A stretch of DNA of 64,000 nt from Amaurobius ferox (Eukaryota > Arthropoda > Arachnida > Araneae > Amaurobiidae), in the NCBI GenBank assembly GCA_951213105.1, contig OX578140.1, forward strand, positions 122,261,985 to 122,325,984. Direction: 5' to 3'. How positions within the stretch are numbered: position 1 is the stretch's first letter; each line of letters opens with the position of its first letter. Under the pieces are notes generated by a model. The model saw only the letters and a list, made by a program, of their open reading frames with translations. It searched no databases and was not told the DNA's origin. The position numbers and the translations under genes are program-made. Shown piece by piece: positions 10,131 through 21,000 of the stretch.

Positions 10131-10714
10131 AAAAAAGTTTTTCCTCTGAGCATCATCGTTAAAGCAGCATCGTTATTTCTTAAATACTAAATTTATATTC
10201 AAAATCATCAATCTCAAAAATACTTTCATGTCATTTGCGATGCAATACTAAAAATGCAGACGAACGGATACAATTTCACGTAAAAGAAAAAATAGAGGAG
10301 TATACCTCTATAAAAAACATAGGAGCAGCTCATCCCGGCTGTGAGTACACATCCTTTCCTAGGGTTACAGGTACAAAAATCCTCAGAATCTCACAGTTCA
10401 CAAACACTAGAAAAAATTCACTTCACAAATCAATTTTCAAGAACCCCCTAGAACATTATTTTTCATCTTAAAATTTCATTATTAGTTTTAACGTCATTAA
10501 ACTAAAACAAACTTTGTTAACTCCAGGGGGTTATGACGCCAGCGAGTTTGCTACGGTCAGAATTTTCAAGGGTAGCGAACAGGCTGGTCGCCGAAGACGG
10601 CTAGTTACAAATATTTATAAGTGTGCATTTTTGCATATTGCGATCACAGGAATATATGCAAATATGAAAATAGTATACCCCATGTCCTTGACTGCTAGCT
10701 TATTTCCATCCCTT
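10131..10714. other. No gene recognised
   Basis: Two open frames of 76-78 codons (10235-10471, 10514-10744) show no motif I know. The stretch 10505-10610 is richer in GC than its surroundings and may be a fragment of an unknown repeat. Confidence 0.35.
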
Positions 10715-11517
10715 AAAAAAAAATTTGATGTGGGCAACACATGACTTTCCTTATATAATGCAATGAATTTACTACTTTTACAGTTAAAAAAATGTTACTC
10801 TTAGAGTAGATACTTATATTCTTTCCAAGATATTTAATTTTCTTCAATTAGTCGTAATTTTCATTGATTTAGCTTCATTTTTATCCATTTGGCGAGATTT
10901 TTGTTAATTTGGCAACAATTTAAAATGTCGCCATGCTGGCGACATTCCGTCTAATTCGTCGCCAAAATTTCGCCAAGCGTTATGATCGGAGATTTAAGTT
11001 ATTCTTACAGCAGATAAATGACTATTGGCGTTCAAATACAAAAGTATTACTCAAAGTATATTTTTTCATGAATGGAACGAGCTAGATTCACATGAATGAT
11101 GTCACCCAATTTATCGCATGGTATTACATATGAAAAGTGAACATGTTTCTCAATAGGAAATATTTCTTTTTTATTTTATATAACTTTTTGAACAGTTTTT
11201 TAAAAAATGTGCAATATCTCGAGAATGGTTCATATTAGCGTTCTAAAATTTATGTCAATCGTTTTCTAATGAAAAATTACATAAGAAATGTCTATTTGCG
11301 TAACTTTATTAGCGGTTTTGATTTTTTGACGATTTTTTCAAAATTTGACTCGAAAATTTAGGGGAGTTCTGAACATTCGATTGCGTATAAAAACAATAAG
11401 CTTCCAGCGTTTACGGATTGTGATTTTTGTACCAAATTTCGTTCGAATCGGTCCATTTGTTCGTCTGTTATCGTCTCCACAGACTCACTGACACACACAC
11501 ACACACGCACACACATA

Positions 11518-11569
<52 letters not shown>

Positions 11570-11697
11570 TCACTTCAAAAATGTTTGATTCGTGATCAGG
11601 GATGCTTGAAACGTGCTCTCCCGTCGAAAATTCGAATTCGAATTTTCGACCCCGTCACAATACTTTCCTTATACATTATGTATATAAGGAAAGTAAT
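10715..11697 (+). repeat. Family A hairpin-ended repeat (copy A3)
   Basis: One of the clearest copies. The 5' end 'tttgatgtgggcaacacatg' is followed by ACTTTCCTTATATA (10744-10757). The TTGGCGA-rich block is at 10890-10985, 'gcaatatctcgag' near 11210, a long (CA)n tract at 11488-11566, 'cgaattttcgaccccgtcac' near 11640, and the 3' hairpin. No coding region; open frames of CVCVCV or HTHTHT type come from the microsatellite. Confidence 0.88.
11662..11694 (+). other. 3'-terminal hairpin of family A
   Basis: ACTTTCCTTATA and TATAAGGAAAGT form a perfect 12-bp stem around a 9-base loop. The 5' arm sequence also occurs directly at 10744-10755, just inside the 5' end of the same element, so the distal arm could pair with either. 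Confidence 0.85.
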
Positions 11698-13082
11698 AGA
11701 TAAATTGACTTACCGGAAAAATATTACTGCATACCATGAAACAAATAACAACCCGAAAAACAAAGCAAAAAGAATATCCACTGTATTGAGATGAACTTTT
11801 GAGATGAACTATTAAAATAATCCAATAGTATATTGAGATGAACTTTTAAAATAATCCAACATGTTTTTTTGGACATATATCAATGTCAGACTTTCAGTTA
11901 AAAATTGTGCATTGATTAATATTTCTAACATTTCATAATTTTAACAGAAAATTCTTACACTTAACTGAAAAAGCTTTCAGAAAATCGCCAAATTCCTTTT
12001 TAGTAATACCGTTTTCATTTACGTGTGACACTTCGTCATTCTCTTGGAAATAGATGGCTGGAACAGTTAGATGATTTTTCAGTTCTTAGTTCGTTACAAG
12101 TGCTTTATTAACAAATTACTTTAAACTGGCCGTCCGGTTCCGCAGGTTCCATTTTACACAGGGAAAATAACATAAATTTCCTATATTTTTGTACGGAGCT
12201 AAAAATATATTAATCTTATGACAGTGTTCCGTTTCCTACAGGTTCCTTTAACGTTTATCTGTACAAACAAACTTTTTTTTTATCAAAGTACTTGATATTT
12301 TATCCTTAGACTTTGTTTCTTTGATATAATAATTGAATGCGAAAAAATCTTAGCATTTTATAAAATGTAGTCATTCTTCGTTTGAAAGGTAATGAATCTT
12401 CCTTTGACAACATATCAATATATTTTATTAAGAACTTGTGAATTGTGACTCAATTGGATCTTACAAAAGGGCCAGACAAGATGGAATCAACTAAACGGAA
12501 AGAACAACCGGGATATTTCTTCTAACTTCGAGAATAGGAACGGCAAAAAAAGAAAAAAAAAACATCAGAAAGAGAAAAGAAAAATATGCTCTTTACTCGA
12601 AGCTCAGCACAGTTAAATCACTCAAGTACTGATATCGAGAAATATTTTTTCGGGCAAAAATAATAACTTGAGTAATATTTTGTTTTAGATTTCAGAGCGT
12701 TAAGACTTTTTAACAAAAGTCGTGAAACCCGCGGGCATTCTGCCCTATAATTCTTTAAACAATAATATATCAAATAAAATGATTTAAACGTCAGAATCCG
12801 TGACAAAATATTTTAATAATAAATTAAATAAAATTACATCTTAACTCATGCATCAAATAAAAAACAAAAGAACAATCGATTTTAAATCAAGATTCGTGCC
12901 AATTTTTATTTACGAAAAATAAAAAAGTAAAAGAAAATATCAAATGTCAAAATCAGTGACAATGTATTTTATATCGTAATACTATTTGGCGCACACCATC
13001 ATACACGCTACGTTTCACTACTCGCTCCTTTATATCACATGCAAGTGAGCGCCATCTGGCGGAAGTCATTTCAAAAAAGTGT
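11698..13082. other. No gene seen
   Basis: AT-rich DNA. Two weakly similar stretches containing 'ggttcc' (near 12135 and 12225) and an A-rich run near 12545 are the only structure I noticed. No coding region is supported. Confidence 0.45.
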
Positions 13083-13375
13083 TTTGGGCAGGGATTGTCC
13101 AATGGTTAAGGCAGGGGGATTGTATTCGAAGGACTCTAGTTCGATTCCCAACACTGTCCTAAACTATCCCCGTGTCTATGCGGAGTATGGACACTATAAA
13201 TCCGTAAGTCCGAAAATCTATCCGAGAGGTGATGAGTAGGTGAAGAATGGTACTGTCCCTATGGTTGCCATTCCATTGGTTTCCGGTCTAAATTGGGTGC
13301 CACTTTTTCGGGCGTCCAAACAGATGCCTTACACCTTAGGATATGCCACGAGAAAGAAAGTAAGAAAAGTAAAAG
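13083..13375 (+). repeat. tRNA-headed SINE (SINE-S2) sharing the SINE-D core
   Basis: The head has an A-box-like TGTCCAATGG (13096-13105) and a perfect B box AGTTCGATTCC (13138-13148). The acceptor-like ends GGGCAGG and ACTGTCC can largely pair. The body (13201-13338) shares CCGTAAGTCC, CCGAGAGG, TTCCGGTCTAAATTGGGTG and CCTTACACCTT in the same order with SINE-D. The tail is A/G-rich (gagaaagaaagtaagaaaag) instead of (CAA)n. The target duplication is not clear. Confidence 0.8.
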
Positions 13376-13676
13376 TATATTTCACCATTATTTCGAGAAA
13401 TCGAATATTCTCATTATGACTTGTATTTTTAAAAAATATATATAAAAGCGTTCCCATCAAATATCAAATTTGGTTTCCTTACTCGAGTTTATAAGTCGTC
13501 GAAGACTAATTTTGCATTAACGCCAATAGCACGACAATTTTCAAAATGGCCACAATATTGTCTCAATCGAATCCCCCCCCCCATACAGTTTTTAATTCTG
13601 TTGTTGTTACTTATCCCCCGTTGTGAAGGAGCTTGCACAACGTCCACTAGACCCCTGGTCCCATGGCGAAGGGGAG

Positions 13677-14873
13677 TGTGGGAGCTGGGTCAGTACAAAC
13701 AGCACCTACCGACTCCACCACCCACAACTTCGTGAATGTAATTTCAAAAGGCCAAAAAGACATATATTTAACATATCTAGTCTCAAAAATTTAACAGCAA
13801 AAACACCAGGTTCAAGATTTAAAGGAGTTCCCAGTTTAGGAGAATTAATCCTAAATGAAGTACAGTGAGTAAAGTGAATATACAGACACAAATAAATAGG
13901 CTCTTTTTCACACAACTTAATTATTGATTTATTTTAGATTTTTCGAAGAATTCAATATGAGTATTTTAACTTTCAAATAATAAATAAACTTCAGAGCTTC
14001 ACTTATATTAGACATATCCAAGAAACCAATTGCTCTGGTAAAAATATATAGCATTCAAATAATTAAATTATTCATAATCATATGATCTTAAATCATTTCT
14101 AATTTAACTTTAAATATTTCAATAAGAGCCATTTTAATTATTGAATTTAATTTCATCATGCCAGTACCGCTTCGGAAACATTGTTTCCGGAAAAGAAAAT
14201 TTACCTTGATACAAGTTTACAAAAATTTGTAGCTCAGATTCGCCTCAAGCTATCACGGTTTGAGCCGGGGATTCAAAAGTTCACAGGGCGAATTTCCAAC
14301 GTAAATTCCAAGATCTTTAGAAACCGAACTTCCGAATACAATGCTTCGAATTGAAACAAAACCGCGATCACCCATCTCAATTTCCAGAGTCGTCGTCGGA
14401 ATAATTCCTGGAATAAAAAAATATAATTTAGAATAGATTTGCATCAGGATTATTAATGAAAAGTTCCAGGCTCCTCTTCTTCAGCTCCAGATGAACGGCA
14501 AGCCATTTTGGCCAAAAGCCTTTGTTCAAGTCTTTCGACAAATTTTCCCAGCGTCTTCCATCCTCGGGATCTCCAGCTCGAAGAGAGCGAAACCTGGGTC
14601 CTCTGAGCCCACGCAAGTTCTCCTCCGCAAAAAATGCGCCTCTTCCTGATTGGACAGCGCGCACACACAGCAACAACACAGCCAACACGTCACGCTCCAC
14701 GGCCAGACACTAAGTCCAGACATTCCAACGCCTTCTCGACGAAATGCGCTTTTTAATGTAATTTCAATGGAAACAAGTGTTAGTAAAAACACTGTACTGG
14801 CACGAACGGAGAGAAGGATGTTTCTCTTTCAGAAAATACAAAAAGGCTCATGGCGCATATTTGCGACATGACA
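13677..14873 (-). repeat. 3' LTR
   Basis: The plus-strand copy begins TGTGGGAGC and ends CATGACA. It is the 3' LTR because the element is read on the minus strand. It aligns to 23698-24894 at a constant offset of 10021, with differences at 14439 (T versus G) and 14858 (T versus G). Short open frames on both strands within the LTR repeat exactly in the other LTR and are not genes. Confidence 0.95.
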
Positions 14874-14890
14874 GCTCTCCCCTTCTGGGA
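14874..14890 (-). other. Polypurine tract
   Basis: On the minus strand AGAAGGGGAGAGC lies directly before the first base of the 3' LTR. This is the expected place for the plus-strand primer. Confidence 0.75.
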
Positions 14891-17152
14891 GGCAAAAATT
14901 TTCAGAACATAGTGAGGAAAATTTTTCTCTCACACAAAAACACACAACACAAAATTACAAAAATTTACAAAGAATCTTAGGAACCTGTAAGTGTAAAATA
15001 ATTTAAAACAAAAATTTTGGGCGAGAAAGGTGCGTACGTCACGATTCTCAAAAACAACAGCACTGTAGATCTGAATGACTGGCCAAGCCACTCATCACCA
15101 CAGGAAAAGACCAAAAGAAAACCAAAAGGATGACAAGGCGTCACCACATCTTAAAGGAACCTTTACAAAAATTCACATTTAAATTACACTAAATTTGTCA
15201 AGGCACTTTGCCTGACAACACAATATCTCAATCGACAACATTGAGATCAACCAGGTGATACGAAAATAAAATATGATATGATATGAATTTACAACCTTGA
15301 CAATATAAACAATTAGAAAATTCAACATTTGTCACTTTCAAACACACAAGTGACACAAAATTCTTAAGGATTACATATTTTGAAAATTAATTTTAATTTA
15401 AATTTGTCATATTCAAGTAATGAGATTCTTTTACTCATTCAAAAATTTGTCTCACTCTTTGAGAAAAAAAAATCACTTTCAATATTTACATTTTCCAATT
15501 TCAATTTTTCATTTCAAAACTTTCATTAAAATCTTAACTTTCACTTTAAATTACTTTCAAGTTTAACATATTAACTTTAAATTACATTTACTTTCCAATT
15601 TTTCAACATTTCAACTTTTCGACAATTATTCAACAATTTCAACATTAACTTTAATTCAACTTATTTTTGTCATCAAGACAATTCAGAATTTTCTCATTCT
15701 GACACAACTTTCATAATTTACTTTAAATTATTCATTTATATTTACATTATTTAATTTATCATAAAATTTCAATTTACTTTAGTTTTAACAAATCTCTGAA
15801 ATAACTCAACAAGTGACCATTTCATGTCACAAAAGAAAAATTTACATTTATATATTTGTCTACTGAGAGAGAGAGAAGGAGAAAAATTTCTCCTGAAATT
15901 CACGTCAGTTATGTAAAAGAGCAGGAACACAACACAAGAGTAACTCAGCGGGGACTAACGAGTTGCCAATATAGAAAAAGGGAGGTGTAGAAAAAGAAAA
16001 AAAAAATACTCGCGTGCAGGAAGCGATTGCAGCAGAAACAGGACGCCAGGACATGCCTCAGAAGCACGGATATCATCAAAATTTTTGGGCAGCTTGTGCT
16101 GATCCCATCATCATCATCTTCTTCATCATCATCATCATCCTCATAGCTTCACCAGTTTCCCACCTGGCCAATCACAACCCTCCTAGGTAGGCTCGGAGCA
16201 AGTTGTCGTCCAGGACTCCAGTCCTGCCACAAAAGTTCGGACAATTAATTTGCTAAGCTGCTTCTTCATCTGTGCTCCAATGTAAATATGTCCATGTTTG
16301 CGTCCACCAGCCAGCTTTCAGAAAAAGGGGGTTGCAGCATAAAATATGATGTCTAACTGAAATTTGTGTAGATGTTTGAAAACTGCTGGTCAAAAAAAAA
16401 CAACAATGTGAAATGGAATTTCAAGAGAACAGAATTTCAACAACACATCAGCCAAAAATTTCACCTCTCTCAGCAACAAAGTTTCAAAAACATTTTTCAA
16501 AAGAGATCATTTACTTTTGATCTTCAAAAAAAAATTTCATTAAATTTTCAAAAATTTTCAAATTCAAACTTTTCATTTTCAAATTCAAATCACTTAAATT
16601 ATTTCAATGACTTTAATTCTTTATATTTACTTTATATTAATTTCACCTTTAATTTCAATTTTATTTTAATAAATCATTTACTTTTTCCAAAGTTCAAAAT
16701 TTCTTTCAGAATTCAAAATTTCCTCCCTTTTACTTAGGGGACAACAAATTACCACCACCATTTAAATTATTTTCATTAATGAACTTAAACAAATAGTCAA
16801 ACATTTTTTTTACATTAAAACACATCAATATAATCAAAGTCAATCAAGACAGGACTCTCGAAAAAATTTTAAAGTCCAAGGAGAGTCAATTAACAAATTT
16901 ACTTATTATTAAAATTATGATATAAACATTCATAAATTATAGTTCACAAATCAATTACTTTTTCTTATTTACTTTTTTAACTTAAATGCAAGATTTCCAA
17001 TAAATTTTTAAAATCACAACAATTTTTTTTCATAAATTCTATTTTAAAAGACAATATTGAAATATAAACTTAAACAAGTATAAACTTTAACTTAAAATGA
17101 AATCTTTTCTTGCAAAATTTAATTTCTGTAAAATTGTGAACTCAATTAAAAT
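14891..17152 (-). other. Non-coding 3' region of the LTR element
   Basis: About 2.2 kb between the end of pol and the polypurine tract. It is rich in A, T and C-poor short motifs, with a (CAT/CTT)n stretch at 16098-16142. No minus-strand open frame of useful length is present, so no envelope gene is supported. The 121-codon plus-strand frame at 16372-16737 is low-complexity (N, F, S rich) and antisense to the element; I do not treat it as a gene. Confidence 0.65.
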
Positions 17153-18040
17153 TTAATATTGTGAAAATCTTTTATTTCTAAGATTATATGGTGTACGTGT
17201 ATTTCTGTTTGTCATGTAATACTGATTTTGGTGTGGTGTATAACTATTTCTAAAGTTATTGTTGTAAATGATTCTTCCATTTCTTCTATTATCAAAGTTA
17301 TTTGAATTATTTCTCTGAACATATTGTTGACTTCTATTTGCATGAAAGTTTGATCTAGTATGAACAGCATTTTCATTTACCCTTTTATTTGGCAAATTAA
17401 ATCTTACTCTTTTCACAGTTTTTTTGTTTTGAGATTTATCTCCAGATCTTGTTAAACAAGATTTTAGTTTCACAGAGTCTTTCTCAGCGGTGATCACTGG
17501 CGTAAGTTTATTTGGCTTAGAGTTCAATTTTTGACTTTCATGAGTTTGTTTTGAAAACTTTTGCAATTCCTCTCTTCTTGGAGGTAAAAGAGTCAGTCTG
17601 TTCACATGAACCAGTTGTTCATTTTTGGGATTCATTACATGTCTGATTAAGAAATTCACTGCAGATGTTTGTTTTATCACTTTAAAAGGACCTTTATTAA
17701 AAGAGCTCAGTTTTCTTGACTGGCCTTGAGGTAAAAAGGGAGTGTAAAGATACACTAAATCACCAACTTTTATATTGGGCATCTTCGCTTTCTTATGCTG
17801 TTGTAAAATTTGTGAATTTTCAGCTTTTTCTAAGTTACTTTTTACTACATCATATGTTCTTTTAAGTCGGAATCTCATGTCTTCTCCATAATCATATGTT
17901 GATTCATATGTCGGAGGTTTAAATCCAGTAATCAAAGTATTTGGAACTGTTAAGTCTCTACCATAGAGTAAATAAGCAGGCGATTCACCCGTAGAAGCAT
18001 GTATGGCATTTCTATGTGCTAATAAAGCAGATTGTCCCAA
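17153..18040 (-). pseudogene. C-terminal part of integrase, displaced by a frameshift
   Basis: This 295-codon frame continues the integrase of the upstream Gag-Pol frame in a different phase; its first codon is not ATG. It opens at the segment that in Ty3/gypsy integrases contains the conserved 'AHR/AYR..STG.SP..LLYGR' (here AHRNAIHASTGESPAYLLYG). It then has KVGDLVYLYTP and a GPF-type module (FNKGPFKVI) ending near HVNRLTLL. An R/N/Q-rich basic tail follows. The join with the upstream frame is shorter than the usual spacing, so a small deletion rather than a programmed shift is likely. I infer that this copy makes no complete integrase. Confidence 0.85.
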
Positions 18041-21000
18041 TTATCTTTATCGTTATATGCAATATTTTTCAAGGATCTGACCAAAGTACCATTTAATCTT
18101 TCAACACAACCGTCTACAGATGGCATGTAGGCAGTAGTAGTATTCTTTATTATTCCTAATTTCTTATAAAAACATCTTGCTGTTCTAGAAACAAAATTCG
18201 TCCCTTGATCCGAGACGATGAATTTAGGTATACCATGCTGAGCCATGTAGTGCTCTAAGCAACTTAAAATGTCTTCAGTTTTAATTGAAGCCAAGGGATA
18301 TGCTTCAGGCCATCTTGTAAAATAATCAGTTATGACAAGTATGAATTTATTTCCAGATCTTGATATAGGTAATGGTCCAACGCAATCCATGGCGATACGC
18401 TCAAATGGATATGTGGATCTTGAAAATCTTTGTATGGGTGCTTTGTTATTTCTAAAACCACGATTTACCACACAAATTTCGCATGAGGCAACATAATTTT
18501 GTGTTTGGGAATACATTCCCTGCCAAAAGTATTTTCTACTTACAGAAGCTAAAGTTCTTCTAAATCCACAATGTGCGTAAGTAGGGCAATCATGATGCAG
18601 CCATAAAATTTCAGACACAAGTTCCTGCGGAACAACAACTCTTTCTTGTTCTTGGTGTCTACGCTTAGGATACCTGTGCGTACACCACAGTATATCATCT
18701 TTTCTAAAAAATACCAAAGTTTGTGGGTAAGGTTTTATGTTTTTATCTAAGAGATCTATAATTTTATTGCACCTTGGGTCAGATTTTTGAGCATTCTTAA
18801 TTCTTATGAGCAAAGTAGGACAAGTAAATGTTTGTTCCAATTGACCAATTTGTATGTTATTTTCATTTTGCATTTCATTTTCATTATTATTAACAGCACA
18901 AATTTCATTTTCTTCATTTGTATTTGCTGGATTCAAATTGACTTCTGATTCTCTTCTATTGCTACTATTAGTATTGTTTACATTATTAGAACTTTGAGAA
19001 TTTTGATTTACACTTGGAAAATTCTGATTAATATTTTGATTTATAACTTTATATTGTGACACAAATCTTTGTGGAATATTGTCAATAGTATTTGTACATT
19101 CATCTACATTTCTTGACATATAATCAGCAACAACATTTGCTTTTCCTGGTTTATGTACTATTTGATAATCAAACTGTGATAAGGATGCAATCCATCTAGC
19201 CAATCTAGATGTAGGATCTTTTAATTTAAATACGAATGTTAGTGACTTCTGGTCACAAAAAATTGTAAAAGGTTTTCCAATTAAATAATGTTTGTAATAG
19301 TTTGTAGCCCAAACAACAGCTAATGCTTCTCTTTCGACAACACTGTATTTACATTCTGCTTCGCTAAGCTTTCTGCTTGCGTAAGATATTGGATGCAAAA
19401 TTTTATTCTCATCTTCTTGAGACAAATAGCTACCTAAAGAGTGATTTGATGCGTCAGTATGTAAAATAAATGGTTTTCTAAAATCTGGAAGTGTCAAAAT
19501 TGGTTTTGACAAAAGTTTTCCTTTTAAAATTTCAAAAGATTTTTGAGCTTCATTAGTCCAGATAAATTTCTTTTTGCTTTCATTATTCTTAGTTTTCAAT
19601 AATTCTGTTAATGGCAAAGTCAGTTCTGCATAGTCTTTTATGAATTTTCTATAGAATCCGGTGAGTCCAAGAAATTGTCTCACATTCTTAATTGATTTAG
19701 GAATTTTGAATTTCTCTACAACTTCCAAATTATGAGTATCAGGTTGTACTTTTCCATTTGATACCAAAAATCCAAGATACTTAATTGTTTTTCTGAAAAA
19801 ATAGCATTTACTTGGTTTCAATTTAAGACCATGTTTACTTAATCTTACAAAAATCTCTTCTAGTTTTTTCAAATGTTCTTCGAATGTTCTTGAAGCAACT
19901 ATAATGTCATCAATGTAAATTCCAGATATGCCAGCCAGCACCAGAGACATCAGTCTCTGAAAGGATGCAGGCGCATTCTTAAGACCGAATGGGGTTCTGG
20001 TCCATTCAAAGTGGCCATCAGGTGTTGAAAAAGAAGTCTTCTGATAATCATCAGGATGTAAACACAATTGGTAAAATCCACTGGTTAGATCCAGGGTAGA
20101 GAAATACAAGGCTCCAGACAAGTTATCGATTAATTCCGATATATTTGGAATCGGATAGTTCTCAACAATAGTGATCTTATTGAGCTTTCGAAAATCCGCT
20201 ACCAAACGGTAACTTCCATCAGGTTTCTTAACAAAAAGCACTGGAGTATTGTAAGGCGAAGTGCTTGGTTGAATGATTTTTGCATCAAGGAGTTCGTTTA
20301 CCTGGCGTGAAAGTTCTTTCTGTAAATTGTGTGGAATGCGGTATGGCTTTTGCCTAACAGGTATATCAGACTCCAGATTAATTTCGTGCAAAATAGTGTC
20401 ACATCCAGACAATTCTTTCATATTCTTGGCAAACACATGTTTATATTTACTTAGTAATTTCAAAAGCAACGTTTTTTGTGTATAATTCATATGTTTTAAA
20501 TCAAAATGTCCTCCCCATGCATCAAATGTTTCATTTTCTTCAATACAGTTTTCAATGTCAACTCTATTATTTATGTCAATATCAGATTCATGGATGTTTT
20601 CGAAAGTTCCCAATTTCATACCTTTGTTAATATAAACAACTTTTTCAGATGGATTTGCAACTTTTGCATACAAAAAGTCATTTTCAGGAATTTTGTGGAT
20701 ACTTCTGGCTACGAAAATTTTGTTTGCAGAAAATTCTTTATTATTGATAGGTTCAAGCAAAACTGTCGTGTCTTTTTCAATTTTGTAATTTCTTTTTAAT
20801 TTAATAAAAGTTTCCGAAAATGGTTTTAGAACACATTTGTTGAAAGCTTTGGCAATCCCTATTGCCTGATTTTGTTGTGAACTTCCTTCATCATGTTTAT
20901 CACAATCTGTCTGAAATATTTCATTGTTACTGGTATTGTCTTTTGTCAAAAATCTGTCTGTATGTACATTGTCATTCATTTGTCTTTCATGTAAATCATT

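Noticed and set aside
14428..14871. Several open frames in the LTR, repeated at 24449-24892
   Set aside because: They lie in both LTRs identically and overlap one another on both strands; no domain is recognisable.
16372..16737. 121-codon plus-strand frame inside the LTR retrotransposon
   Set aside because: Low-complexity N/F/S-rich sequence antisense to the element, without motif; likely chance in AT-rich DNA.
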